Assembly: GCA_037954325.1 (NCBI GenBank)
Contig: JBBMNZ010000016.1
Span: forward strand, 1,612,001-1,676,000
Reading direction: 5' to 3'
DNA length: 64,000 nucleotides
Origin: Fistularia commersonii
Lineage: Eukaryota; Chordata; Actinopteri; Syngnathiformes; Fistulariidae
The notes beneath the pieces were generated by a model. It worked only from the letters and a program-made list of their open reading frames with translations, had not been told where the DNA came from and ran no database searches. Shown piece by piece: positions 32,904-44,093 of the stretch. How positions within the stretch are numbered: the stretch's first letter is position 1; every line of letters starts with the position of its first letter. Both the position numbers and the translations under genes were made by a program.

Positions 32904-33092
32904 CACAGAGGTGCAGCGGTCAGCGCTTCTGCCTCACGACCAGAGGGTCTCTGGTTGGATTCCCTTTCCTTGTGGAGTCCAAATGTTCTCCCCATGTCCA
33001 CACTGGGCTCCTCCAATTTCCTCCCAAAGACCAAAAGGTTCATTGGAGACCCTAAACTGTCCATACTTGTGAATGAGAATGAATGCTTGGGT
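32904..33092 (+). repeat. tRNA-like SINE with head
   Basis: Shows an A-box-like GAGGTGCAGCGG at 32909-32920 and a B-box-like GGTTGGATTCC at 32953-32963, one mismatch from the GGTTCGANTCC consensus. The family body follows (gttcattggagaccctaaac) and a short gaatgagaatgaatg tail remnant. This copy best supports a tRNA-derived, pol III-type origin. Confidence 0.7.
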
Positions 33093-33125
33093 GTCACCTT
33101 CTTTACTGTACAACAACTCTTCCTT

Positions 33126-33979
33126 CACTCCTCGTTTAACAACGATGATCCGTTCCAACGACCCCGTTGTTAAGCAAATTTGTCGTTATGCGAAAGATTC
33201 CCTTTATGTTAACTCAAATCGTCATATAAGTAGTATGTCATGTAGCCTTACGGTACGCTCGCCTACCGTAGCCGAATGATACACAACTGTCGGTGAAAAG
33301 TCACAAGTTTGCCTAGCCTAATATTGACAATAGAGTTATTGCTACAGATCTTTTATTATACTCTTATCTTCTATTCGTTTGCTTATATGGTCATTAAATC
33401 AAATGGTCAACAATTTCTCCATCTCATGTATCAGGCCTTTCCGCTGTCTTGTAATCACAACGTGATATCCAGTTGTAGTCTTGGCTGCCTCCTTCGATTT
33501 TTCCTCATCTTTAAGGATGGTAGATATGGTGCTCGCGATTGTTTGGACTTTACTACCTTCCTCATGTTGCTCGATGATCTTAAGCTTTGTTTCTAAATCA
33601 ATCGATCCCCTGCTTCTCGGTGGAAGATCCATGAACAGTACTAGTTGCCTTTCTTTTTTCCAACATCTTCAGGGGATAAAAGTATCGAAAGTACTGTAGA
33701 AAAATTGGAGATAACTAATTAAAGTAGACGACGGTAATGGTGACTGAATGAGACTTAGAAGATGCTGGCTGTATCTCAGCACTGCCAGTTGCCAAAGCCC
33801 AACTTATCGTGCACAGCTTGTTACACTTATACTCTCGACTGCGCCGCCACTTTATTTGGTGTGTATAAACTGATGTCACAACTTTGAGATATTTTTATTC
33901 AGTGAATATCAGTCAAAGTCGTAACGCCCGTTATAACTATGAGTTGTCGTTAACCGAGTACGTCTTTAAGTGAGGAGTG
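33126..33979 (-). mobile_element. Tigger/pogo DNA transposon, deletion derivative
   Basis: The terminal repeats are CACTCCTCGTTTAAC on the left and, reverse-complemented, CACTCCTCACTTAAAG on the right. On the minus strand (33632-33399) a frame reads PRSRGSIDLETKLKIIEQHE, then EGSKVQTIAS, STILKDEEKSKEAAK and RKGLIHEMEKLLTI. This is the N-terminal Psq helix-turn-helix of Tigger-type transposases. A stop replaces the tryptophan that normally follows, and the second DNA-binding region and the DDE domain are missing. It is about 850 bp long and dead. Confidence 0.82.
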
Positions 33980-34224
33980 ACTCTGCACAAAATTATATTA
34001 TATATATTATATTATATTATATTATTATCATATAAATGTACTTGTAAATACACATGTATATATGTTGCATATGTTTCTATCCATTTTTACATATTTTTAA
34101 CTTTATTTTTATTTATTTATTTTTTATCTTTACTGCTCTTTTTATTTCATTTTTATCATTCACAATATTCTTAAATAGACTTTTATTTAGATTTTTATAT
34201 TAGATTCAACTGACTCTTTAGCAG
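33980..34224. other. AT-rich stretch with (TA)/(TTA) repeats
   Basis: Includes imperfect tatat and ttata repeats at about 34000-34040. No gene. Confidence 0.6.
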
Positions 34225-34408
34225 GAGCTGCTTTCAATGAAAAGCAATTTCTCCTCTGGGGATCGATATGAATGAGACCATAAGAGGAACAGCACGTTTG
34301 ATGCTTTGGAGAGAAGGTCAGAGAAGCCAGACTGAGATGGTTGGGTCTTGTTCAGAGGAGGGATAGTGAAGATATTGATAGACGGATGCTTGAATTGGAA
34401 GTCTCGAT
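34225..34408 (+). mobile_element. LINE-A fragment, left part interrupted by a hAT MITE
   Basis: Reads tgcttt ggagagaaggtcagag, cagactgagatggttgggtc and agggatagtgaagatattga, ending at ggaagtctcgat. The same LINE-A copy resumes at 34587 with gtctagag. Confidence 0.72.
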
Positions 34409-34586
34409 CAGGGGTGTCACAGTGATTTTGGTCCGAAAATATAAACAATACAGACAATATAGGAACAGTTTTTGTATTTTTAAAAAGCAGTTCATGATTT
34501 TTATGTTTTTTTTTTTAAATATAGAGTAATTCCATGGCCTGCACTGGACCCCTGGGGCTGTACGGGCTGTACGTTTGACACCACTG
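34409..34586. mobile_element. hAT-type MITE nested in LINE-A
   Basis: The element is 178 bp. It starts CAGGGGTGTCACAG and its reverse-complemented end is CAGTGGTGTCAAACG, matching hAT terminal repeats. The flanks gtctcgat and gtctagag are the 8-bp target duplication, now diverged. Intact LINE-A copies read ggtctagagg at this point, which fixes the insertion site. Confidence 0.78.
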
Positions 34587-34975
34587 GTCTAGAGTAAGCC
34601 CAAATAGGAGGGAGAATGTTTGTTTTTGTTGAGACCCCGGAAGCGAAAAACACAAAGGAAAAGAACAATTCGTGACAGGGGTGCAGGACATGTATGACCG
34701 AGACAACGTGATGACAGAGATGGTTTGGACATAAACACTCCTCTGTTCATGGCCTAACCATGGTGAAGATCTAGGTAGAAGTTTGCTGAAGGAGGAGCTG
34801 CCAGGCATGAGGTCTAGAGGAAGACAAAGAGAAGATGTGCGGATGTAGTGAGAAAGGATATGAAGTTAGTTGGGGTGAGAGAGGAGGATACAGAGAATAG
34901 GATTACATGGAGAAGGTGGATCTGCTGTGGCAACCCCTGAGGGGAGTAACCCAAAGGTGAAGAAGAAGAAAAGAA
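34587..34975 (+). mobile_element. LINE-A 3' end plus hairpin composite, copy 3
   Basis: The interrupted LINE-A copy finishes at about 34665. The composite follows with gtgcaggacatgtatgaccg and a degraded hairpin (GGTTTGGACATAAAC 34722-34736 and GTTCATGGCCTAACC 34744-34758), then a second 3' end finishing cctgaggggagtaacccaaa and aagaagaagaaa. Confidence 0.75.
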
Positions 34976-34989
34976 GAAAAAGGGATATG

Positions 34990-35080
34990 CAGCCTTGTGA
35001 TGGGTGACCCCGCCTCTCGACCAATGGTGGCTGCCATAGGCTCCCTGACTGCAGGATAAGCCTGATAGAAAATGATTACT
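34990..35080 (+). repeat. tRNA-like SINE, tail-side fragment
   Basis: Words ttgtgatgggtgaccccgcc, tctcgaccaatggtggctgc and aggataagcctgatagaaaa match the tail-proximal block of the family. Confidence 0.5.
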
Positions 35081-35162
35081 GTCTGGGCAGTCAACTAGTG
35101 TCTTAGAAAAGAATGACTGCATTGGAGGCACCATTACCACATGAGTTATTTTGGAGACTAAA

Positions 35163-35167
35163 AGTGT

Positions 35168-35241
<74 letters not shown>
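35163..35241. repeat. (TG)n microsatellite, long
   Basis: TG tract of nearly 80 bp with one GA interruption near the start. Confidence 0.95.
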
Positions 35242-35243
<2 letters not shown>

Positions 35244-35964
35244 TTAGTAAGGACTCACTCAATACATGCATGGATTTGCATGTGTATGTACTGCAAGCCA
35301 AAGGGTGGTTACATATATTTTCGTATGCATGGCTGAGTGTGACTTCACTTGTTTGTCGAAGCGGGTGCATAATGTGGAAGTGTTATTTTGTACATCCCAG
35401 CATTTCACACACTGGGAATAGGAACACAGCGTTTCATGGCTACGGGGAAGAAGGGAGGCGATGGCATGAGAAGCCGCATCAAAACAAGTGCGGTTGATTT
35501 TTTTTTTTTTTTCTTTCCCTCAAATATTTTATATTCAGCTACTTTTATTTGAAGGACAGAACGCCAGAGTTTACACAACAAATGTTAAGAATACAAAATC
35601 ACACAACGTACAGTTGTGCGTTCAGGGATATCGTATAACCTGACATACTAATTAGATTAGCCGATTCAAACCCGTGGTGGCGCATAACAAAGGGGTCCGG
35701 GGTCCAACTTGTCAAATCCCACTTCAAATGTCACCAACCCCACCTCTCTGCCGTGTCCTTCAAATGTGAAATCCAATATACGTTCGAGCGTGAGGTTCGT
35801 ATCAGATTACAATTCAAATGAAGGTTAGTGTTGATTAGCTGCTTTCATTGGAACGTTGATTTCCAATTACCACATTCCTGTTGGAAGGCAAAGATGGAGT
35901 GCGCTGGAGAGACCGAGCAAAGTCAAAGGAAATGAAAGAAAGAAATAATAAGACGGACTCGGCG

Positions 35965-35998
<34 letters not shown>

Positions 35999-38900
35999 AG
36001 GGATTAGCCAGGCGACATGAAAAACAGGAGAAACCAAACAAAAGCTACTGAGGGGAAAAGTGAAGTGAGGAGATACAGGTTACCAACTCTGGACCATTTC
36101 AATCGCTTTGGCCTTGCAAAGTCCTTTCATGACTTCAGCATTGACTAATCAGCACAAGGCGAAAAGATATTTGCGTCAATCACGAGAAGTGTGTTTTTTC
36201 AAAGTGCCATGTGTAGAACCAGAGAGGGGATGTACGGTATTGGCGTTTTCCCTGATAGCCGACACGTTGATCCATTGTTGTCTGATAAGCAAGACAGATC
36301 AGGATCCATCCACATTTTCTCCCCCCAATGAAGGACATTACTTTAGATTCAGCACACTGTGCACACTATGTCATGGCTGCCAACTAGCAAATCCATGAGA
36401 TACAGTGTTTAGCTTCATGTCTGCAGGTGCACCAGGGAGGGCAAGAGTACCTTGTAAACAGACAGGATAACAACACATTGTTTATTACCAATATAGTACT
36501 TTGGAAATGGGTAAATTAAAACCAGTGCGGATACATTTAAAGGCCAAAATCTGCCATAAACGACGGTATACAGATGATATCATGCATTCCTGAAGAGTAC
36601 ACTGTCCTACCAAAGAGTTGCAGGATCCACCCAGTCCATTGTGCTACGAAAAATCAGAATCAGAATTGCTTTTTTCGCTAAGTGATTTTGCAACTAAAAA
36701 GAATTTTCTTTGGTTGACGGTGCTAAGTGAGATCAGGACGATCGAGGTCAGTTGTGCAAAATGGCAAAGCAGTGCAAGGTAGTGCATTAGAGGGATTGGT
36801 ACAGTGTACAGGTACAATAAGATGGCAGTGCTCCAGGGTTTGGCCTGGCCACCTTCATTTGAGGAAGAAGTCCACTTAAAACAGTGGTGAGAATATAAAA
36901 ACTGCATCATGAGACATAGAATCCCCCACTTTTCCTTGCGGTTTTGTTCCAGCCAGATCATAATGCAGGCTCACTGGATATTTTGACATAAAAGCGATAA
37001 TATTACAATTGTCAGGATCATTATTGCCACCCGAACAAGCATAATTATTGTCCTGAACTTCACTGGGGGTCCCCTCTTCAACATAACTACGATGAGCACA
37101 AGAGGGTAAATCAAAGAAAGCGCAGAAATGAGGATAGTGCAGCGAGAGCGGGGGTGTTCGGGCAACGCTTTCACGCGAGCAGTGTGGCAAGATACATGCA
37201 GGGAGAAAAGGAACAGCGGCCAGAGCACACCCCCGCCATTAAAGGAGTGTTGTGCTGCAGTGGGGAGGAGAATGCCGATGACTGTAATGGATGGCCGGAG
37301 TTGGGCTGCCAAAGAGCCCTCGCAGGCTGAGCTACACTACTTTCTTTGGATCAATTTGTACAATGTGGAGTTTTATTGCCCTCGGTGAAGATGCACGAGT
37401 GTCCCCGAGCAGCAAGGTAGGCACCCGAACACAAACACAAATACTCCCAAAGGCCCAGATCCCGCATTGCTTATTTATGCACGGGAGTCAATATGTTATA
37501 TATCGACTGAATTAGCTCAGTTCGAATCTCACTTGTTTGCGAGGGGAAGGAACTGGCTACCTAGTCAATCACCTCACCCCCACATTGATGTCATTTGGAT
37601 TGCATATTTCGAGCTGTGAGGAGGAGGCGGCGTAAGACTTGTACCTTTGAAAAGAAACTTCAAAAGGAGTGCACTTGAGACACTTGGCAACAGTTTTTGC
37701 GATGATGCTACGCAGCTTTTAATTTCTGCTAGAGGTTGGAGCTGGTGGTACTTCATCTCGCAACGCACGGTGGCAAGTCTATTCAGGAACCACTTCTCCA
37801 GTCAGGGTTCACCGTCTAAGGCTAGGACTTCTCCTTTTATGTGCAGCATAGAAACATCTGAGCTCTTTGAATATAATATGCATCGGTGAGATTGTATATG
37901 AACTTAGAGTGCAATGAAACCAGTAGTTTTTCCATACTGCGGCCAATTCAACATGCAGTTTTAGCGGTTTACTTTCTTCTACAAGTACATTTCGAGGTAA
38001 GCTACTTCCGACGTCCTGTTTCAGACTTCAACACTGAGAGGAAACCCTGTTCCCCGATGTGATGTTAAGTCGTCTTGCAAGTCCACATTCGCAGTGCCTT
38101 TTCAACGAAGGAACCATCTCCTGATGGCTGACTCAACCTGGCTCTGTGAAGTAGGCATGTTTGGGGTCTGCGCTGACGTAAACTGCGCAGAAAGAAGCAA
38201 AAGATGATGAATGTCCATTGAAGCGAATCATTTTGGGGAAGACGGTGATGTCATCACTCTTTGCCCCAAACCAGTGAGAGATGCTGGCCTCACAGTTAGT
38301 CTTAGGTAGTTGTTTGAGGAGCAACTTCCAAAACAAGCTATACCAGCTGGATCTGTAGTTCACTCCCAGCTGGTTCGGGACAAACCCCCTTTATCTTTGT
38401 GTCCACTTTCCTGATGCACCTAACCTTAAATTTGTGTTCTAAAAGTAGAGAAACATGATGGCAGGTACGGGACAACATACAGAGGTGACACAATAGTCCA
38501 CGATGGTTATACATTTGCATCACAAGAGTGGTTGCATTTGATGCCGTGCTGAGTCCTTTTTCCCGGCAGGCATCTCTTTCTCCTTTTTTGTGAAGTCTGA
38601 AGCAGATGTAGTCCTAAAGAGTTTGAAGGGTTGTACACCTCTGGCTTTCTCTCTCTCAGGGCTGCATAAAGAAGATGGAAGGTGGTATTCAAATGTGGTA
38701 CCCTGGAGTCCAGACTGTGGGTCTGTCACTGAACAACACACCAGTACTCCCATAGGAAATTGCCACTTTCTTCCTACATGGGCCTCTTAATGCTTATTTA
38801 GTGGACAACACCTCAGACATTAAGAGTAGTGCCGTTGGCTCGTGCCTTATCTCCACTAATGAGGTACAGGAAAAGAGGGTGGCGGACAAAAGGGAGGAGA

Positions 38901-39294
38901 GGGAGGTAGAGCTTTCATCTCAGGGTGAACAAAGCCAAGGGGTAAACTTACAGGCAAACCCTGATCCTTTGCTCCATGGCAGCTTATTCAGGGTACAAAG
39001 ACAGGGGTACTTTCCGACACTTCTGATTGGAGTTCTTTTCAGTATTTTCTGAAGGTTCCTGGCCGTGCGGAGTTAGCATTCAAAGTCATTACAGTCTAAA
39101 TGGGGCTGAATTGCAACACCCGCGCTGACATGCTAAATAGCTGACAAATTATCACAGTTTTGCATCCTTAATGCTGCACAATCTAAGAACAATGCAGGAG
39201 CTCCTGAGAGAGTATTTTAGACAACTCCGCCATCTCCAAGAGCTACTCGCTTTGCATTTGTTTTTGTCTCTTGCCTTCTCTGACACTTGCTGAT
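35242..39294. other. Intron 3, about 4 kb with no gene recognised
   Basis: Holds a poly(T) run (about 35498-35511), a (GA)n tract (35967-35995) and a stretch near 36655-36790 (aatcagaatcagaattgctt) that looks like a LINE or SINE tail common in fish. No exon or RNA gene was recognised. Confidence 0.4.
35967..35995. repeat. (GA)n microsatellite
   Basis: GA tract of about 13 units with a GC interruption at the end. Confidence 0.9.
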
Positions 39295-39595
39295 ATGACT
39301 TTTCCATCCATCCATCTTCTGCTGCATATCCATGTACAGACCTCCAGGACAGCAGCCAAAACACTCCCCCACCCGGTCCAACTCCTCTGGAGAATCTCCA
39401 GGCATTCCCAGGCCATCCGTTGCCCTGTCACTGTTTCCTGGGTCTTCCCTCGGGAAATCCTCTTGGTGGGAAGTGCTCACTAGGGAGGCATCCAGGAGGC
39501 AACCTGAGCCTCCTCATCTGGCCAAGTTCCTCACCCTATCTCTAATGGAGAGCCTGGATGCCCTGGGGAGGAAACTCATTTCAGCCTGGTGTGAT
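39295..39595 (-). mobile_element. LINE-B (Rex3/RTE-like) 3' fragment
   Basis: On the minus strand the piece at 39530-39560 corresponds to LSLRDRVR-like words (gagatagggtgaggaac). The end at 39431-39300 reads MAWECLEI, then EELDRVGECFG in a shifted frame, and finishes in atggatggatgg. These are the C-terminal words and the GATG-type tail I know from fish Rex3-like RTE elements. The family name is from memory and unverified. Confidence 0.62.
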
Positions 39596-40749
39596 TTTTT
39601 CTTTTACACTGACTTTTTATGCCGTTCAACTCAATGCTCCTCTGATAAGAAATGCACTGATATTTCACTCCCACTGCTGCAGAAGGACGCATGTGACGAG
39701 CCTGGAAGGATATCGTCGCCCCGAATCTAAAAAATAATTGTGCCTACAAGTCAGCTTTTTTGAAATCGTAACCAGTTCGGAAGTCGCTTGCGAGAAAACG
39801 TGCATATTTCTTTCACCTGTGCGGAGGTAATGACTTCCACTGCATACAACAGTGACTACGAGCTGAGGCACATTTTCATTCTTGTCTCCGTCTCATTTGC
39901 AGGATTGTGAATCGCTGTGAGACACTTCTTCTACTGAAATGTTTGAATACCTTGATTACTCGCACACTTCCAAAGAAAACGCACCTTCTGCCGGGTTTGT
40001 TTTATTCTCGTTTGACGTTGTGATTGGAACCGACAACCCGCTCTCTCTCGCCTCAGCCCGTCGGGGTTTGTTTGCCTGTCTGACTGCTTTCATGTTACTA
40101 ACTTTAAATCTCTTTCGTGACCTAGTAAATGTATTTATTTTTTTATTAAAACCTGTGCTGTCAGAAGGCACTTTCATCTGGTAACTGCTTTTGTGGATGA
40201 GAACATAAAAGCAGAGAGCTACTGAAAAAATAAAATAAAATAAATCAGTCACGGTTTTTAAGCCTTTTCTGAATGACAAACACAACTGGAACACAAGCGG
40301 CGGCAATCTATCGGTGCCGTTCAAGGAGGCTGGGAGCAACAACGTATTGACCGGCGATCAATCATCACCAACCAACAGTGAAGGTCAGAGAATGGAAGAA
40401 TTGAACTGACCAAGAGCGCGGGATTAAGCTTTTTCGCCGCAGATGTGTGTTTCTCGGTTTGAACGTCTCGAACGGGGCGTGCTGGGAAGTTTTGGAGTGT
40501 GAAGGATGATCGGAAGGCTTGATTGCGCGTTGCCGACTCAAATCAACAGACGAGAGACATTCAAACAGACTCGCAGTCACAACTCTGAGTGTCACAGAAG
40601 TACTTTGGGAGATATTTCACAGAGTACTGGAAAAGTACTTAGTTACTGAACTATCGAACCCCGTTCTTCAAAACAACTCACTCATTAACATAACGAGCCA
40701 TTCACAGCAGCGGGAACTCCCCATGATCTGACTGCACTTTTGGAGCCCT
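39596..40749. other. Intron 3, no recognised feature
   Basis: Nothing recognised in 1.15 kb. Confidence 0.35.
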
Positions 40750-40925
40750 CAGATGAGAGGAGGAACATTTTCAAGAGATCATCAGGTCCAGTTGCCGTGA
40801 CAAGATTTGACAACGGTTAGCCGTGACCTGGGTGACTGAGAACCCGAGTAGACATATCTCTGGAGGCTCTCGGTCATCCGGGTCACAGTTAATCCTTGTC
40901 AACCGGACTGGAGCGCTTGAAGAAA
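40750..40925. repeat. Foldback-family repeat, tail-to-tail arms
   Basis: The right-type arm (ttttcaagagatcatcagg, agttgccgtgacaagattt, gtgacctgggtgactgagaa) is followed by its inverted copy (ggctctcggtcatccgggtc, aatccttgtcaaccggactg, gagcgcttgaag). The joint is at about 40845-40865. Here the other ends of the unit face each other, in contrast with 8.2 and 29.8 kb. Confidence 0.7.
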
Positions 40926-41558
40926 CCAGGTGCTGATGCCGGACATGATTTGACAAGGATTAGTAGACTTATTGTGTTCGATGCTCTTTGTCTAGTCATT
41001 GTTTACCTTCAGGAGCCAAATCTCTCGCACGTGCGAACAGGCTTGGGCGATAAAGCTGATTCGGAACACAGATCCTCAGAGGAAGTGCATTTTACCCTTT
41101 GAATGCCAACACGCTCTTGTTTGAGAAAACTCCGATCTGACGATTGTCATCGATCTGAAAAGAGAGTCTGGAGATCCTCGGTGCATGTGGACCGACTTTT
41201 GCCTTATTCATTATATTTCGCTCTTTAAACTTAAAGGTTGCGTCATTTTTAAAATCTTCACTCAAAGGCACTTTAAACACCAGGAGCACGTTGCATTTTT
41301 TTTCCCCCTCTGATTGATATTTCTCACGGGGATTTTCGGGTTTGGATTTCTGTGATTCATCATCGCTGAACAGCATTCTGTATCTTCCTTTAGGGATCGA
41401 TATACTCAAACTTATTACAGGTATAAATCAAGGTTAGGACGTTTATGGTAAGCGGGATGCTGCGAGGTACAGCAAGATAAGCAGAAAACTCTTCGTGAAT
41501 GCCTGATATGATGAGCTCAGAGAAAGGCAATGTCAATATCTGCATTCTCCGCTCATAG
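40926..41558. other. Intron 3, no recognised feature
   Basis: Nothing recognised. Confidence 0.35.
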
Positions 41559-41975
41559 CCTAAAACTTGAACGTTGTTGTTGCTAAGGATACAACTACCA
41601 CTCTATACCGGATGCGCTCACCAGATCAATGGCAGCAACTGGAGGGTTAAGCGCCCTCGGACACTTCGGCATGCATACGGGGGTGGACGAGGAGCGAACC
41701 ACCAACCTTCTGATTGGCGCTACCAACTGAACCCCAGTCATCCCAAAGTGCTCAAGGATAATTAACGCTCAAATCAACTAAGATGCTGTTTTTGCGTGTC
41801 TTGTGGTATATGGGTGCAGCTCAACACTTTCAGCCTAAAACTTGAACATTGCTGTTGCTGAGTATACAACTATGTATGCTATGCTCGGTGCGCTCACCAG
41901 ATCATTGGCAGCAACTGGAGGGTTCAATGCCCCTGGACACTTTGGCTACCAACTGAACCTCAGTCGTCCCAAAGT
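41559..41975 (-). repeat. Two tandem copies of a SINE-like repeat
   Basis: Copy 1 (41559-41757) and copy 2 (41832-41975) share agcctaaaacttgaac, ttgctgttgctgagtatac (varied), gcgctcaccagatcat and ggcagcaactggagggtt, and both end catcccaaagtgctcaa-like. Copy 1 also holds cgaaccaccaaccttctgat, resembling a tRNA-type promoter in reverse. Copy 2 lacks this block. Spacing between copies is about 273 bp. Confidence 0.6.
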
Positions 41976-43294
41976 ACTCAACAGAACAGAGGTTTGTCCT
42001 CTTATTTTAAAGTCCATGGGGCAAATTAAGCATCTTTGGTGGCTCCTTTGGTACCTCCTCTTTCAGAGGTAGGTGACTGCTGTGACCAGAAAGTGCTTTG
42101 CCATCAATCTTGAGGCAAAAACACACTCATCATCTGCTTTGGGTTTCATTCGCGGAGTTCTTTCACTTATTGGCGCATGAGCCGGCCAGGTGTGCACGTC
42201 TCTGGATGGCGGGGTCAGGGACTTTTGATTGGAGGGGACGGCATGGAAAGAGAGAGTGGGGAGAGCAAGAGAGAGAATGAGGCCACCTGGGAAATTATGC
42301 CTGCCGCTGCCTCAAGCATGAAATTGAAGCCATCCAACAATGCAACACTGGATTCTTCCCCTTCATATTCAAGAATAATTAACTGGCACAACCTCCTGCC
42401 TACATGCTATAATACGCTGACCTTCCGGTCGTTTCAGCACCCAAATGCCAAACCAGTCCCGTGCCACCGTGCAAGTTTAGAGTTGACATCTACAGACCTG
42501 GATAAAAATGTTTATCCGTTGTTGAAATAATGCGGTTTGAAAGCCACAGATGTAAAATCCGTGTTAGCCATTCCACCGTTGATCACGGAGAAAAGCAAAT
42601 TCCCTCAATCCACCGCGAATAAGCACATGATCGGGACGTGAAACTGGTTTATACCCATCTTTTCACAAGACGACGGCTGGGATTCACTGAGTCCGCAGCG
42701 TTTCCAGAGCAACCGTGCGATTTAGCCGCACGTTCACGAAAATGAAACTGAAGATTGATAATTTGAAGGATTTTGCAGCTCATCTGATTCTAATTCAACG
42801 CCACTGAGCGTGATCTGATATTCTGACATGCCATCTGCTTCCAAGGCGATGGAGAAACAGGTTGTCTTGCTGTGAAATTTGCAGCAGGGAAAAGAAGAAG
42901 GGATGCAGAAAGAGAAAGCATACTGAATTTAAGATTTATCTTGTCCTTTCACATCCCCTCAGTTTAAGTCTTCATTATTTTATTTGCACTTGAATTTAAA
43001 TGAAGGTACATCAAGATGACTAAACATCCAGTGATCAGCAGATGAGGCCTTTAAATCCTAATAAGGAGCCAGAACTTTGTCCTGGTTCTTCAGGACGGCA
43101 AGAAAAGCCTTGACTAGGGAGTTCTCAGTTCTCAGAGCTGGTTCTCCACAGGTCATCACGAGATCTTTTCATGGCCACCCAAAATAAAAATAAAATAAAA
43201 TATATACATAAATGTCATATTTAAATACATATGTATATATTTACATATGTGCATTTTTAAATTCATACATATATACATAATAAATCTAAAACCT
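41976..43294. other. Intron 3, no recognised feature
   Basis: Unassigned. Ends in an AT-rich tatata/catata stretch at about 43196-43270. Confidence 0.35.
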
Positions 43295-43565
43295 ATACAC
43301 TGCTCAAAAAAATAAAGGGACAACCAAAATAACACATCCTAGATCTGAATGAATGAAATATTCTTATTAAATACTTTGTTCTTTACATAGTTCAATATGC
43401 TGACAAGAAAAGCACACAAAAATGATCAATGGAAATCAAATGTGTGAACTCATGGAGGTCTGGATTTGGAGCCACACTCAAAATTCAAGTGGAAGAACCA
43501 ACTTAAATGTAATCTCCTTAAAACAAGTCAAAATGAACGAGTGTTGCTTCCAAAGAGGACAGCTT
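43295..43565 (-). mobile_element. Tc1-like transposon, terminal fragment
   Basis: Starts at the well-known terminus tacactgctcaaaaaaataa then agggacaacc. It continues through acatcctagatctgaatgaa, aaatgatcaatggaaatcaa, ctcatggaggtctggatttg and tccttaaaacaagtcaaaat. This is the 3' flank of a Tc1-like element, read backwards. The transposase and the other end are absent. Confidence 0.8.
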
Positions 43566-43833
43566 GATTTAACATAAAATAAATAAATTATATATATGTG
43601 TGTGTGTTTTATTATTAATTTGATTTATCATTTTATTATTACTATTTATTTCTTATTTTAATTTAATTTTTTTTGTGATTCTGCTTCTGATTTGAAGTGT
43701 GGAGCTGAGCTATGGTAATTCCCAGTTTTCCGCTGGTGCAGAAGGTGGTAGATGTATGGAAGGATGAAGTATGATGAAGATCTAGTAAGTTATTTAAAGA
43801 CACGCAGATGGTCAGAAATTCTGTCTGCACAAA

Positions 43834-44093
43834 GGTGCTGAACGTCTTTCGCAGACAAGAGCATCTGGATCCCAGCGCTGTCCAGCTCGGCCCAGCTGCT
43901 CCACGCTCTCTTAAAACACCGTGACACCACCTCCAACACAACCGCCTCGCTCTGCCGGCGTCAAAGAGCCGTCGCCGCGTTGTTTCCGCCAGATTCCTCC
44001 GCTGCTTGGCGCGCTCGTCGCGCGGGCGGAGCCTCGAGGACTCCCTGGGAGATCTGCATCTTAATTTCTGGCGGAGGAGGCAGAAGCCTCTAG
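43834..44093 (+). other. GC-rich open stretch, unidentified
   Basis: An island of high GC in AT-rich intron. The plus strand has an uninterrupted frame from the TGA near 43833 to a TAG at about 44092, with no ATG, reading SIWIPALSSSAQLLHALLKH early on. The minus strand is also open over the same span (RPRDERAKQRRNLAETTRRR). Neither resembles a family I know. It could be a processed gene fragment, an old transposon or a conserved regulatory island. Confidence 0.3.
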
